A stretch of DNA of 64,000 nt from Roseovarius litoreus. Lineage in GTDB: Bacteria > Pseudomonadota > Alphaproteobacteria > Rhodobacterales > Rhodobacteraceae. The translations under genes were made by a program, and so were the position numbers. Within the stretch, counting starts at the first letter, position 1. Every line of letters starts with the position of its first letter. A model generated the notes under the pieces. That model did not search any database. It was not told the DNA's origin and was given only the letters and a program-made list of their open reading frames with translations. The DNA is taken from the NCBI RefSeq assembly GCF_900142765.1, contig NZ_FRCB01000007.1, positions 124,001 through 188,000 of the forward strand, given 5' to 3'. Shown here piece by piece: positions 17,810 through 26,981 of this stretch.

Positions 17810-18901
17810 GTGCAGTCAGCAACTCCGCGTCTGGAAATCAAGAATCTCGTGCGGCTTTACGATGGGCGGCGGGTGGTCGATGACGTGTCGCTCAAGGTGT
17901 TGCCGGGGCAGGTGACGTGCCTCTTGGGGCCGTCGGGCTGCGGCAAGTCCACCACCTTGCGGATGATCGCCGGGGTCGAGATGCAGGACGAGGGCGAGAT
18001 CTGGGTGGATGGCGCGCTGGTCTGCGACCGCAAGTTCCGCGTGCCGCCCGAACGGCGCCATATCGGGCTGATGTTTCAGGATTTCGCGCTGTTTCCGCAT
18101 CTGACGGTGGGGGCCAATGTGGCGTTCGGCCTGTCGGGCGACAAGGCCGAGATGGGCGCCCGCGTCGATCAGCTTCTGACCCGGGTGGGGCTTGGGAGCT
18201 ATGGCGACAAATACCCCCACGAGCTGTCGGGCGGTGAACAGCAGCGCGTGGCGCTGGCCCGTGCGCTTGCGCCGCGCCCGTCGATCATGCTGATGGACGA
18301 GCCGTTTTCGGGGCTGGACAACCGGCTGCGCGACGGCATCCGCGACGAGACGCTGGATATCCTGCGCGAACAGGAAACCGCCGTGCTGCTGGTCACCCAC
18401 GAGCCCGAAGAGGCGATGCGCATGGCCGACGAGATCGCGCTGATGCGCAATGGCCGGATCGTGCAGCAAGGCGCGCCCTATAATATCTACAACGCGCCGG
18501 TGGATCGCGACGCGGTGGCATTCTTCAGCGATATCAATATCATACGCGGCCGGGTTCAGGGATCTCTGGTGCAGACCGCCTTTGGCCAGTTCCTTGCGCC
18601 GGGGGTGCATGAGGGCAACGAGGTCGAGATCGTGATCCGCCCCCAGCACATCAAGATCGACTTCGACCGCGCCGGGCGCGGCCCCGATCCCACGATCGAA
18701 ATGGGAACCGCGGCGCGCGGCATCGTGCAGCGCGCCCGCTTCATGGGCAGCGAAAGCCTTGTGGAATTCCGCATGGATCACGACGGCTCGATCCTGCGCG
18801 CCACGGTGCCGAACGTGTTTCTGCCCGGTCCCGGCAAGCCCCTGTGGCTGATGATCCGGCGCGACCGCTGCTTTGTGTTTCCGGTGGGCAAGCGCCCCTG
18901 A
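17810..18901 (+). CDS. ABC transporter ATP-binding protein (iron/spermidine-type, CUT1/FbpC-like)
   Basis: 363 residues from GTG 17810. Walker A is GPSGCGKSTT (about 39-48), the Q-loop is MFQDFALFPH, the signature is LSGGEQQRVALARAL, and Walker B is IMLMDEPFSGLD followed by the switch His in VTHEPEEAMRMAD. The C-terminal 110 residues form a TOBE-type regulatory domain (VEIVIRPQHIKIDFD). It drives import of Fe3+ or a small organic substrate. No permease or binding-protein gene is adjacent, so this is an orphan ATPase here. The start has only a weak ribosome site (GAGGCC). Confidence 0.85.
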   Translation: MQSATPRLEIKNLVRLYDGRRVVDDVSLKVLPGQVTCLLGPSGCGKSTTLRMIAGVEMQDEGEIWVDGALVCDRKFRVPPERRHIGLMFQDFALFPHLTVGANVAFGLSGDKAEMGARVDQLLTRVGLGSYGDKYPHELSGGEQQRVALARALAPRPSIMLMDEPFSGLDNRLRDGIRDETLDILREQETAVLLVTHEPEEAMRMADEIALMRNGRIVQQGAPYNIYNAPVDRDAVAFFSDINIIRGRVQGSLVQTAFGQFLAPGVHEGNEVEIVIRPQHIKIDFDRAGRGPDPTIEMGTAARGIVQRARFMGSESLVEFRMDHDGSILRATVPNVFLPGPGKPLWLMIRRDRCFVFPVGKRP

Positions 18902-19045
18902 TCGCGCCGCCAGAGTGGTTTTTTGCCGATTTGTTGGCCGCCGGGCTTTTTTCGTCCTTCCAAGTGCCGCCGTGAAGGCTTAGATACGGTTGACGAAATT
19001 CCCGGGGACGCGCAGAAACGAACCCCGACATTGGGAGATTGAGAC

Positions 19046-19270
19046 ATGCTGAACAATATCGGCCTTCCGGGCCTTCTTCTGATCGCCGTCGTCGTGCTGG
19101 TGCTTTTCGGGCGCGGCAAGATCTCGTCGCTGATGGGCGAAGTGGGCAAGGGCATCACCTCGTTCAAGAAGGGCGTGGCTGAGGGCACCAAGGAGCTCGA
19201 GGATGGCAAGGACGACGCCTCGGAAACCGCCAAGGACGTCACGCCCAAAGACGAAAAAGACAAGGTCTGA
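19046..19270 (+). CDS. tatA: Sec-independent protein translocase TatA
   Basis: 74 residues; TTGGGAGATTGAGAC precedes ATG. An N-terminal membrane span ([18 protein letters not shown], about 4-21) is followed by the [17 protein letters not shown] amphipathic helix and a charged, lysine-rich tail. The Phe-Gly pair at the hinge is the TatA/E signature. TatA oligomerises to form the pore for folded proteins carrying twin-arginine signals. First gene of tatABC; the 144-bp gap upstream should carry the operon promoter. Confidence 0.95.
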   Translation: MLNNIGLPGLLLIAVVVLVLFGRGKISSLMGEVGKGITSFKKGVAEGTKELEDGKDDASETAKDVTPKDEKDKV

Positions 19271-19277
19271 TCCTTAG

Positions 19278-19808
19278 ATGTTCGACCTGGGCTGGACCGA
19301 GCTGCTGGTGATCGGCATTGTCGCGCTGATCGTCGTCGGCCCCAAGGACCTTCCGGGCATGTTCCGGACGGTGGGAAATTTCGTGGGCAAGGCCAAGGGG
19401 ATGGCCCGCGATTTCAGCAAGGCCATGAACGACGCCGCCGATGAGGCCGGGGTGCGGGATGTGTCGAACACCTTCAAGAAAGCGTCCAACCCCATTGGCA
19501 GCGCGATGGACGAGGTCAAGAGAACGGCCAAGGAAGCGACCGACAGCTTCACGCAGGACACGATGGCCGGTCCCAAGAAAAGCCGCCTGAGCGAAGAGCG
19601 TCAGGCCCAGGCCGACAAGATCCGCCAGAAATCCGCCGAGGCCGCCGAGGCGCGTCTCGCCAAGGAAGCGCAGGCCCGGGCCGATGCCGAGGCCGCTGCC
19701 GCCCGTGACGCCGCGCCTGCCAAGGCCGCAAAGACTGCAAAGACCACCAAGAGCACCAAGGCCGCCAAGGATCAGCCCGCCGGCTCATCCTCCGAGGACA
19801 AGGCATGA
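19278..19808 (+). CDS. tatB: Sec-independent protein translocase TatB
   Basis: 176 residues, 7 nt after tatA. Begins [20 protein letters not shown] with the conserved Glu at position 8 in the membrane span, then [20 protein letters not shown] (Gly-Pro hinge and amphipathic helix). The last 70 residues are Ala/Lys-rich and low complexity ([14 protein letters not shown]). TatB is the receptor-side partner of TatC for twin-arginine substrates. Its stop overlaps the tatC start by 4 nt. Confidence 0.95.
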   Translation: MFDLGWTELLVIGIVALIVVGPKDLPGMFRTVGNFVGKAKGMARDFSKAMNDAADEAGVRDVSNTFKKASNPIGSAMDEVKRTAKEATDSFTQDTMAGPKKSRLSEERQAQADKIRQKSAEAAEARLAKEAQARADAEAAAARDAAPAKAAKTAKTTKSTKAAKDQPAGSSSEDKA

Positions 19809-20851
19809 GCCCCAGCGACGACATCGAAGACAGCTCCGCCCCGCTGATCGAACACCTGGCCGAGTTGCGCAACCGCCTGATCAAATCGGTGGTGGCCTTC
19901 CTGATAGGCATGATCATCTGCTTCACGGTGGCCACGCCGATCTTCAACTTCCTGACCGATCCGCTTTGCTCGGTTCTGGCCAGCCGCGGTCAGGATTGCG
20001 ACCTGATCTTCATAAGCCCGCAGGAAGGCTTCTTCGTCGCGATCAAGGTGTCGCTTCTGGGCGGCTTCATCCTGGCCTTTCCGTTCATCGCCAACCAGAT
20101 GTGGCGTTTCGTGGCACCGGGGCTCTACAAATCCGAAAAAGGTGCGTTTCTGCCTTTCCTGATCGCCTCGCCCTTCATGTTCTTTCTGGGCGCGGCCTTT
20201 GCCTTCTATGTCGTGACGCCGCTGGCGTATGAATTCTTCCTGGGCTTCCAGCAATTCGGCGCAAGCGGCGAGGCGTTGCCGGGCGATCCGCAGACCGCCG
20301 CGCCGCTCAGCGTGGTGTTCCAGGGCTCGGCTCAGGAATATCTCAACCTCACGATCAAGTTCATCGTGGCCTTCGGGCTGTGCTTCCAGCTGCCGGTGCT
20401 CTTGACGCTGATGGGCAAGGCCGGGCTGGTCAGCGCCGAAGGCTTGGGCAATGTGCGCAAATACGCGGTGGTGGGCATCCTGCTGCTGGCCGCGCTGGTG
20501 ACACCGCCTGACGTGATCACCCAGATCATCCTCTTCGTGGTGGTCTACGGGCTTTACGAGATCTCGATCTTCCTCGTGCGCCGGGTCGAGGCCAAGCGCG
20601 AAGCACGGCTGCGCGCCGAAGGGCTGTGGTTCGACGAGGACGAGGACGAAGAGGATGCCTCGGACGAGACGCGCAGCGACCGCCCCGATGCCGCCCGCGA
20701 TCCTTACGGCGAAGAGGCGTTCGACGACGATCCGCTGCTCGAGGCCTTCGACCGCGACGCGGACGGCAAGGACACGGACGCCAAGGACACGGACGCCAAG
20801 GACACGGACGCCAAGGACACCGACGGAAAAGACGAGGACAAACCCAAGTGA
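19805..20851 (+). CDS. tatC: Sec-independent protein translocase TatC, with long acidic C-terminal tail
   Basis: 348 residues, about 90 longer than E. coli TatC (258). The core has six membrane spans and the signature motifs [15 protein letters not shown] (start), [24 protein letters not shown] and FGLCFQLPV. TatC recognises the twin-arginine signal. From about residue 275 a highly acidic tail begins ([17 protein letters not shown]) and ends in four copies of a 5-residue unit, DTDAK (last copy DTDGK), encoded by 15-bp tandem repeats. The stop overlaps the next GTG start (GTGA, 20848-20851). Confidence 0.95.
   Translation: MSPSDDIEDSSAPLIEHLAELRNRLIKSVVAFLIGMIICFTVATPIFNFLTDPLCSVLASRGQDCDLIFISPQEGFFVAIKVSLLGGFILAFPFIANQMWRFVAPGLYKSEKGAFLPFLIASPFMFFLGAAFAFYVVTPLAYEFFLGFQQFGASGEALPGDPQTAAPLSVVFQGSAQEYLNLTIKFIVAFGLCFQLPVLLTLMGKAGLVSAEGLGNVRKYAVVGILLLAALVTPPDVITQIILFVVVYGLYEISIFLVRRVEAKREARLRAEGLWFDEDEDEEDASDETRSDRPDAARDPYGEEAFDDDPLLEAFDRDADGKDTDAKDTDAKDTDAKDTDGKDEDKPK
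20771..20830 (+). repeat. 15-bp tandem repeat inside the tatC 3' end
   Basis: Three identical units GACACGGACGCCAAG (20771-20785, 20786-20800, 20801-20815) and a fourth with changes (20816-20830) encode DTDAK repeats in the cytoplasmic acidic tail of TatC. Copy number may vary between strains. Confidence 0.9.
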
Positions 20852-21684
20852 GCGATCCGCTGGACCGTATTGCGGCGGCGCTGGAGCGTATGGCGCCCGC
20901 GCCGCTGAGCGCCCCCGATTTCGATGCCGCCGACGCCTTCGTGTGGCATGTGGAGCCGGACCGGCTCGAACCGGTGCCGCATGTCGCCCGCGTCGAGATG
21001 GACCTGCTGGTGGGCATCGACCGGTCTCGGGACACGCTGCTGGCCAATACCCGTCATTTCGCGCGCGGCCTGCCGGCCAATAATGCGCTTTTGTGGGGCG
21101 CGCGCGGCATGGGCAAATCGAGCCTCGTCAAGGCCGTGCATGCCGCCGTGCGGGCCGAAGGCCATCCTCTGAAAATCGTCGAATTGCAGCGCGAAGACCT
21201 GCCCACGGTCAGCCGCCTGCTCAACCACCTGCGCTCGAGCCGCGCGCGCTTCATCCTGTTTTGCGATGACCTCTCGTTCAGCCATGACGACCAGCATTAC
21301 AAATCGCTCAAGGCGGTTCTGGATGGCGGCATCGAAGGCCGGCCCGACAATGTGGTGTTCTACGCCACCTCGAACCGGCGTCACCTGATGCCGCGCGACA
21401 TGATCGAGAACGAACGCTCGTCGGCGATCAACCCCTCCGAGGCGGCCGAGGAAAAGATCTCGCTCTCCGACCGCTTCGGCCTGTGGTTGGGCTTCCACCC
21501 CTGCGGTCAGGACGAATATCTGGAAATGATCCGCGGCTATTGCGACGCCTACGGGATCGAGATCGACGACGCCACCCTGCGCGCCGAGGCGATCGAATGG
21601 CAGGCCACGCGCGGTGCGCGCTCGGGGCGCGTCGCCTGGCAATATTTCACCGATCTTGCAGGCCGGCGCGGCGTCGCTCTCTGA
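20848..21684 (+). CDS. DUF815 family AAA+ ATPase
   Basis: 278 residues from GTG 20848, which overlaps the tatC stop. Walker A is WGARGMGKSSLVKAV (about 90-104); the Walker B region is ARFILFCDDLSFSHDD, followed by sensor-like VVFYATSNRRHLMPRD and a C-terminal lid (LSDRFGLWLGFHPC, EMIRGYCDAYGIEID). DUF815 proteins are small cytosolic ATPases of unknown target. Direct coupling to tatC suggests co-expression with the Tat system but does not prove a role in export. Confidence 0.85.
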   Translation: MSDPLDRIAAALERMAPAPLSAPDFDAADAFVWHVEPDRLEPVPHVARVEMDLLVGIDRSRDTLLANTRHFARGLPANNALLWGARGMGKSSLVKAVHAAVRAEGHPLKIVELQREDLPTVSRLLNHLRSSRARFILFCDDLSFSHDDQHYKSLKAVLDGGIEGRPDNVVFYATSNRRHLMPRDMIENERSSAINPSEAAEEKISLSDRFGLWLGFHPCGQDEYLEMIRGYCDAYGIEIDDATLRAEAIEWQATRGARSGRVAWQYFTDLAGRRGVAL

Positions 21685-21694
21685 CGGGGGCTGC

Positions 21695-21741
21695 GGCTTC
21701 TTCTGGCCGAAAATATCCCGGGGGTTTGGGGGCTGGCCCCC
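21695..21741 (+). repeat. Dispersed intergenic repeat family 1, copy C
   Basis: Core GGCTTCTTCTGGCCGAAAATA then TCCCGGGGG, TTT, GGGGGCTGGCCCCC. It starts 11 nt after the DUF815 gene stop, between this gene and the convergent nlpD. The GGGGGCTGGCCCCC block can fold into a tight stem. Confidence 0.85.
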
Positions 21742-21791
21742 AATCCGCCACCTGCCACCCGCGCCCAGCCCTGATTATCAGGCCCTGATGA

Positions 21792-22946
21792 TCAGCCCAG
21801 GTAATCCGTGGGATCCACGCTGTCGAACCCGTCGCGCACCTCGAAATGCAGTGCCGCGGTGCCGTCTCTGCGGATCTCGGCCAGTTTCTGGCCGCGGCTG
21901 ACCTGATCGCCCTTTTTCACCACGACCCCGCTGATATTGGAATAGACCGTCAGCAGGTTGTCGGGATGCTTGACCACGATGATCGGAATGCCGTTGGTGT
22001 CTTCGGTGATCGCGGCCACGACGCCGCTGGCGGCGGCGCCCACGGGGGTTCCGGGGCTGGCGGCGATGCTGATGCCGTCATATTCATCCTTGACGTAATC
22101 ACGGATGATGTCGCCGCGCACCGGAAAACTCATCCGGGCGGAGCTGGCGCTGGCGGTCTGGCTGGCGCCGAGATCGGGGGCCTTGTTCTCGACGGGCTGT
22201 GCGACGGGCACGGTGGTTTCGCGCGGCAGCGGGCGCGAGGCCGAGGGCGGCTCGGGCGTGGGCGAGCCTGCGCCGGGAGGCGGGGGCGCTGCATCCGCCT
22301 CGCTCGCGCGGCTTTCGCGCAGCGTCACCGGGATCAGCAGATATTGCCCTTCGCGCACCGAGAAATCGGGGCCAAGCCCGTTCCAGTCCGCAAGGCTGCG
22401 CACCGACACGTCATAAAGCCGCGCGATGGTATAGGCGGTCTCGCCGCGTTCGACCTTGTGGCGCACCGGCTCGACCCCGCCGGGGCCGGAAGAGGCGGCA
22501 GGCTCGAGCGCGGTGGTCTGCACCGATGCGGGGTCCGAGGCGGAATTGATCGCGTCGCCTGCAAGCGTCGCGATGTCCACCTCTGCGCCGGGGGTTTCGG
22601 CCACGCGGCTAGGCAGGGCGATGATCTCGCCATCGCGCAGCGTGTCGCCGGTCTGGATGCCGTTGAACCGCGCCAGCGCCTGCGGATCGGCGCCGATGCG
22701 TGTGGCGAGGCTGGCCAGCGTGTCGCCGCGGCGTGCCACCGCCACCTGATAGCCGGGATAGGAAATGATCCCGCGCGCATCCGGTTGCGGGCGCGCTGCG
22801 GTCGCGTTGACGGCGGCCTGCGCCGTGCTGGGCGCATTGCCGAAATTGCCGCGAAGGTCGAAATCCAGCGGTTGATCGCTGCAGGCGGCCAGAGCCAGAA
22901 ACGCGGTGCCCGCCAGAAATGGCGCAGAGCGGAGGGATTTGGTCAT
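21792..22946 (-). CDS. nlpD: NlpD-like lipoprotein with LysM repeats and degenerate LytM (M23) domain
   Basis: 384 residues from ATG 22946. The start gives a lipoprotein signal with lipobox LAAC (about 19-22). Two LysM domains follow (about 66-112, YQVAVARRGDTLASLATRIG; about 160-205, HKVERGETAYTIARLYDVS), then a Pro/Ala-rich linker and a LytM/M23 domain from about 270. Zinc ligands are lost: the usual HxxxD segment reads YDGIS and HxH reads ALH. This is the pattern of NlpD/EnvC, which do not cut peptidoglycan but activate amidases during daughter-cell separation. The order surE-pcm-nlpD matches the E. coli operon, supporting the name; rpoS is absent, as expected in this class. Confidence 0.85.
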   Translation of the reverse strand: MTKSLRSAPFLAGTAFLALAACSDQPLDFDLRGNFGNAPSTAQAAVNATAARPQPDARGIISYPGYQVAVARRGDTLASLATRIGADPQALARFNGIQTGDTLRDGEIIALPSRVAETPGAEVDIATLAGDAINSASDPASVQTTALEPAASSGPGGVEPVRHKVERGETAYTIARLYDVSVRSLADWNGLGPDFSVREGQYLLIPVTLRESRASEADAAPPPPGAGSPTPEPPSASRPLPRETTVPVAQPVENKAPDLGASQTASASSARMSFPVRGDIIRDYVKDEYDGISIAASPGTPVGAAASGVVAAITEDTNGIPIIVVKHPDNLLTVYSNISGVVVKKGDQVSRGQKLAEIRRDGTAALHFEVRDGFDSVDPTDYLG

Positions 22947-23010
22947 CTCGATCAGGTCCTCGGTATGCGCCCCTGTTGTCCGGGGCTGCGTCATGAAACT
23001 CGTGTCGTCG

Positions 23011-23667
23011 TCAATTGTCGCGCCCCAGCCCTTCGACCAACGGCACGAAACGCACCGGGCGCAGTTCGTCATAGTCGAAGCCGTTCTCGTGCCGGGTGAC
23101 GCGGATCAGGCTTTGCACCGTGTCGGACTGTCCGACCGGCAACACCATGATACCGCCGATTTTCAATTGCGCCAAGAGCGGGCCGGGCGGATCCTCGGCG
23201 GCGGCGGTGACCAGAATGCGGTCGAACGGCGCCTGATCGGGCAGACCGAAGCTGCCATCGCCCGTGACGGCGGTGATATTGGTGAGGTCGAGCTCGCGGA
23301 AGATCTCGGAGGCCTCGGCCACCAGCCGCTTGTGGCGGTCCACGGTATAGACCCGCCGCGCCAATTGGCTGAGGATCGCCGCCTGATAGCCCGAGCCGGT
23401 GCCCACCTCGAGCACCTTGTCGCGTGCGCTGATCTTGAGGGCCTGGGTCATCAGCCCGACGACCGAAGGCTGGCTGATCGTCTGCCCGCAGGCGATGGGC
23501 AGCGGCATGTCCTCATAGGCGCGATGGGCGAAATAGCCGCGGATGAACGGGCCGCGGTCGATCTTTTCCATCGCGTTGAGCACACGCATATCCGTCACGC
23601 CCTTGGAGCGCAGCGCGAAGAGGAACTGCATCTTGCGTTCGGCGATATCGGTGGCGTCCTCGGTCAT
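23011..23667 (-). CDS. pcm: Protein-L-isoaspartate O-methyltransferase
   Basis: 218 residues, typical length. Motifs: [17 protein letters not shown] (substrate/SAM region), [20 protein letters not shown] (SAM-binding motif I, about 92-111), [28 protein letters not shown] and GGIMVLPVG. It methylates isoaspartyl residues of damaged proteins with S-adenosylmethionine. Its ATG overlaps the surE stop (23664-23667), and nlpD follows after 64 bp. Confidence 0.94.
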   Translation of the reverse strand: MTEDATDIAERKMQFLFALRSKGVTDMRVLNAMEKIDRGPFIRGYFAHRAYEDMPLPIACGQTISQPSVVGLMTQALKISARDKVLEVGTGSGYQAAILSQLARRVYTVDRHKRLVAEASEIFRELDLTNITAVTGDGSFGLPDQAPFDRILVTAAAEDPPGPLLAQLKIGGIMVLPVGQSDTVQSLIRVTRHENGFDYDELRPVRFVPLVEGLGRDN

Positions 23668-24446
23668 TCGATGGCTTTGAGCGCCTCCAATGCGTCATGG
23701 GCGGTGAGGTCCGCGCGCATCGGCGTGACCGAGATATACCCCTTGAGGTTCAGATCGGCATCGGTGCCGGGGCTGGTGGGCTGCTGCTGCGGCGCGCCGG
23801 TGACCCACAAGAAGCGCCGCCCCGAGGGCGAATGCACCGGCTGCACGCCAAAGCCCATGTCCCGCCGGAAGCCTTGCGGACAGGCGCGCAGGCCCTTCAC
23901 ATCGGCGGCGGCGACGGGCGGGAAATTGATGTTGTAGAAAATGCCATAATCATCGTCGGTCCAGACGCCGCGCTCCAGCAGGGCGCGCATCGTCGAAAGC
24001 CCATGCACCCGTGAGGCTTCGAACGGGTCGGGGGCGTCCTTGATGGCAGGGCCGTAATACTGGCTCAGCGCCACGGCGCGCACGCCTTGGAGGGCCGCTT
24101 CCATGGCACCGCCGATCGTGCCGGAATAGAGCGCGTTCTCGGCCGAGTTGTTGCCGCGATTGACGCCCGAGAGCACCAGATCGGGGCGCTTGTCGGCCAT
24201 CACGTCATGCAGGGCCGCCAGCACGCAGTCGGCGGGGCTGCCTTCGGCGGCGAAGCGGCGCTCGTCCATCTGCGAGATCATCATCGGACGGGTATAGGAA
24301 ATCGCATGGCCGACACCCGATTGCTCGAAGGCGGGCGCGACGGTCCAGACCTCGCCATCGGGTCCGGCAAGTTCGGTCGCGATCTCTTCGAGCACCTTCA
24401 GGCCGGGTGCGTTGATACCGTCGTCATTGGTGATGAGAATGCGCAA
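23664..24446 (-). CDS. surE: 5'/3'-nucleotidase SurE
   Basis: 260 residues from TTG 24446, preceded by AAGGGG at 8 nt; the TTG is the only start that gives the conserved N-terminus [15 protein letters not shown]. Metal ligands DD in TNDDG, Ser/Asn in [25 protein letters not shown], and ASPADCV-like [11 protein letters not shown] are present. SurE dephosphorylates nucleoside monophosphates. First gene of surE-pcm-nlpD. The 91-bp gap to the SDR gene downstream of its start holds no gene. Confidence 0.94.
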   Translation of the reverse strand: MRILITNDDGINAPGLKVLEEIATELAGPDGEVWTVAPAFEQSGVGHAISYTRPMMISQMDERRFAAEGSPADCVLAALHDVMADKRPDLVLSGVNRGNNSAENALYSGTIGGAMEAALQGVRAVALSQYYGPAIKDAPDPFEASRVHGLSTMRALLERGVWTDDDYGIFYNINFPPVAAADVKGLRACPQGFRRDMGFGVQPVHSPSGRRFLWVTGAPQQQPTSPGTDADLNLKGYISVTPMRADLTAHDALEALKAIE

Positions 24447-24537
24447 AAGCTCTGCCCCTTGTTGCCCTGTCGGACCCTGTGTATCCGGGGGCCTTGCCTG
24501 CGGCAAGCGTTTGCGAAAGTCGCGTCGGGCAGGTGTG

Positions 24538-25182
24538 TCAGCCGCGCAGCGCAGCCAGCAGGCGATGCGCCTCATCGGTGGCCGAGGCCAGCGGCGCGCG
24601 ATCCTCGCCGGGGAAGAAGCGGGCGCGCACGGCGGTGGACATCGGCGCGGGCTGGAGCACATGCACCTGCGGTCCGGTGCGCACCGTTTCGGCGGCCCAA
24701 CTGCGCGCGAGCGCGATCTGCGCGGCCTTGGTGGCGCCGTAAGGGCCGAAGAATTTCTGCCCGGCGCGGTCATCCTCGAAGAACACGGCCTGCCCGGTGG
24801 TGCCCAGAAGCGGCGCGATGAAGGGAATGAGCTGGCCCGTGGCGGTCACGTTGACATCGACCGATTTCGCCCAGTCCTTTTCGTCGAGATGCGCGGCTGG
24901 CATCATCGGCGAGGCGTAAACCGCCGTATGCACCCAAAGCGCAAGGCCGCCCCAACGGTCATGGATCGAGCGGCAGAGCTGGCGCATGGCATCGGTCTTG
25001 GTGATATCCATCGGCGCGAGGGTGGCCGAGCCGCCCTTGGCCTGAATGCGGTCATCCAGCTCTTCGAGCGCACCGGTGGTGCGCCCGACGGCGACGATGT
25101 GGTAGCTGTCGGCCAACGCCTCGGCCATGGCAAAACCAAGGCCGCGCGACGCGCCGGTGATAAGGGCGATCTGCTCTGTCAT
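24538..25182 (-). CDS. Short-chain dehydrogenase/reductase family protein
   Basis: 214 residues. The N-terminal [15 protein letters not shown] is the NAD(P)-binding motif, and YGATK holds the catalytic Tyr and Lys (about 146-150). The NNAG-type motif reads VHTA, and at the place of the catalytic Ser (13 residues before Tyr) there is Phe in AVFFEDD, so the classical Ser-Tyr-Lys triad is incomplete. It lies downstream of purF on the same strand with 75 bp between. Activity and substrate are uncertain; it may be a divergent SDR. Confidence 0.75.
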   Translation of the reverse strand: MTEQIALITGASRGLGFAMAEALADSYHIVAVGRTTGALEELDDRIQAKGGSATLAPMDITKTDAMRQLCRSIHDRWGGLALWVHTAVYASPMMPAAHLDEKDWAKSVDVNVTATGQLIPFIAPLLGTTGQAVFFEDDRAGQKFFGPYGATKAAQIALARSWAAETVRTGPQVHVLQPAPMSTAVRARFFPGEDRAPLASATDEAHRLLAALRG

Positions 25183-25257
25183 GGCACGGGGTTTGTCACA
25201 AATCGGCCCGAGGTCAAGCGCAAACCGGGAACCGGGGCGGCAAAGGGCGGCATCGGC

Positions 25258-26712
25258 TTATTCCGCGGCCTTCAACTCGAACCCGTTCTTGATCTGGTCC
25301 GATGGGGCCACGGGGTAATCCCCCGAGAAACAGGCATCGCAATATTGCGGGCAGGCCTTGTTGCGTCCCGAAGCCTCGCCCACGGCGCGGTACAGCCCGT
25401 CGAGCGAGATGAACTTGAGGCTGTCCACGGCCAGATGCTCGCGCATCTCGTCCTCGGACATGGTGGCGGCCAGAAGCTTTTCGCGCTGTGGCGTGTCCAC
25501 GCCGTAAAAACAGGGCCACGCGGTCGGCGGCGAGGCGATGCGGAAATGCACCTCGGCGGCGCCGGCATCGAGGATCATCTCCTTGATCTTGCGGCTGGTG
25601 GTGCCGCGCACCACGCTGTCATCCACGAGGATCACGCGCTTTCCCTGGATCAGGGCGCGGTTCACGTTGAGCTTGAGCCGCACACCCATGTTGCGGATCT
25701 GCTCGGTGGGTTCGATGAAGGTCCGGCCCATATACTGGTTGCGGATGATCCCCATCGCATAGGGAATGCCCGATTGCTGGCTGAAGCCGATGGCGGCGGG
25801 CGTGCCGCTGTCGGGAACGGGACAGACCAGATCGGCGTCCACCGGGCTTTCCTTGGCCAGTTCCACACCGATCTGGCGGCGCGTCTCATAGACCGAGCGC
25901 CCGCCGATGATCGAATCGGGACGCGAGAAATACACATGCTCGAAAATGCAGAAGCGCGATTTCTGCGGCCGGAAGGGGAAGCGGCTGTCGACGCCACTAT
26001 CCGAGATCACGACCATTTCGCCGGGCTCGATCTCGCGGACGAACTTGGCCCCGATGATGTCGAGCGCGCAGGTTTCCGACGACAGCACCCAGCCATCGCC
26101 CAACTGACCCAGCACCAGCGGGCGCACGCCCAGAGGATCGCGCACCCCGATCAGCTTGGTGCGTGTCATCGCCACGACCGAGAACGCGCCTTCGACCCGG
26201 CGCAGCGCATCTTCCATGCGTTCCGGGATGGTGCGCTGCAGCGAGCGGGCCATCAGGTGGATGATGCATTCGCTGTCCGAGCTGGACTGGAAGATCGACC
26301 CGCGCTCGATCAATTCGCGGCGCAGGGCTTCGGCATTGGTGATGTTGCCGTTATGCGCGATCGCCGCACCGCCCATGGCAAACTCGCCGAAGAAGGGCTG
26401 TACGTCGCGGATCTGCGTCTGGCCCTTGGAGCCGGCGGTGGAATAGCGCACATGCCCGATGGCCAGCGGGCCGGGCAGGGTTTCCATCAGCGATTGCTTG
26501 GTGAAATTGTCGCGCACATAGCCGAACCGCCGGGCCGAATTGAACCCGTGGTCGGGATGGTAACAGACGATCCCGCCTGCTTCCTGTCCGCGATGTTGCA
26601 AGGCATGCAGCCCGAGGGCCACGAAGTTCGATGCGTCGGTCAACCCGATCACACCGTAAATTCCGCACTCTTCCTTCAGCTTGTCATCGTCGAAAGGATG
26701 GGCGGGTGGCAT
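25258..26712 (-). CDS. purF: Amidophosphoribosyltransferase
   Basis: About 484 residues from ATG 26712. A TTG at 26724 has a better ribosome site (GGAG, 7 nt), and a GTG at 26748 lies too close to the predicted transcription start. A short propeptide (MPPAHPFDDDKLKEE) precedes the N-terminal nucleophile Cys in ECGIYGVIG. Glutaminase residues include HALQHRGQEAGGIV and HNGNITNAEALR; the PRTase loop is VILVDDSVVRGTTSRKI. It makes phosphoribosylamine from PRPP and glutamine, the first committed purine step. Four conserved cysteines (CNTL-like CPQYCDACFSGDYP at the C-terminus) suggest a Fe-S type PurF. cvpA is upstream, as in E. coli, but with a DMT gene in between. Confidence 0.95.
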   Translation of the reverse strand: MPPAHPFDDDKLKEECGIYGVIGLTDASNFVALGLHALQHRGQEAGGIVCYHPDHGFNSARRFGYVRDNFTKQSLMETLPGPLAIGHVRYSTAGSKGQTQIRDVQPFFGEFAMGGAAIAHNGNITNAEALRRELIERGSIFQSSSDSECIIHLMARSLQRTIPERMEDALRRVEGAFSVVAMTRTKLIGVRDPLGVRPLVLGQLGDGWVLSSETCALDIIGAKFVREIEPGEMVVISDSGVDSRFPFRPQKSRFCIFEHVYFSRPDSIIGGRSVYETRRQIGVELAKESPVDADLVCPVPDSGTPAAIGFSQQSGIPYAMGIIRNQYMGRTFIEPTEQIRNMGVRLKLNVNRALIQGKRVILVDDSVVRGTTSRKIKEMILDAGAAEVHFRIASPPTAWPCFYGVDTPQREKLLAATMSEDEMREHLAVDSLKFISLDGLYRAVGEASGRNKACPQYCDACFSGDYPVAPSDQIKNGFELKAAE

Positions 26713-26760
26713 GTGCTTGGACAAGGTGCAGCTCCGAATCCCGATCACGCGGTCGCCCCC

Positions 26761-26789
26761 TAGATAAGGGCTGCGACCGCACTTGTCAC
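26761..26789 (-). promoter_or_regulatory. Probable purF promoter
   Basis: On the minus strand GTGACA (26784-26789) and TATCTA (26761-26766) are 17 nt apart, a reasonable sigma-70 pair. Transcription would start near 26754, leaving a 30-42 nt leader before TTG 26724 or ATG 26712. Confidence 0.4.
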
Positions 26790-26842
26790 GAAACTATCAC
26801 ATCATCTTTCGATTGGATCCGCGATCATCCGGCCTGCGCTTT

Positions 26843-26892
26843 GGTTAAAGCGTTCCGCCTTTAACCTGAGGCATCAGCGACAGGCGGAACGC
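26843..26892. promoter_or_regulatory. Two overlapping inverted repeats upstream of purF
   Basis: GGTTAAAG (26843-26850) pairs with CTTTAACC (26859-26866) around 8 nt. GCGTTCCGCCT (26850-26860) pairs with AGGCGGAACGC (26882-26892) around 21 nt. Both are perfect and share bases, so in RNA they would exclude each other; in DNA they could be nested operator half-sites. They lie about 55-105 bp upstream of the purF promoter and just before a short frame (ATG 26918, GAAGGGA 7 nt upstream, 40 codons) whose second half overlaps the DMT gene and which I do not call as a gene. Confidence 0.5.
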
Positions 26893-26981
26893 GCGCAACG
26901 ATTGAAGGGAGCACTGCATGTCGCGAAACTCTGTGAGCCGGGTTTTTCGCGAAACGCTTTTACGTAGCGTTAAGCGGGGGA

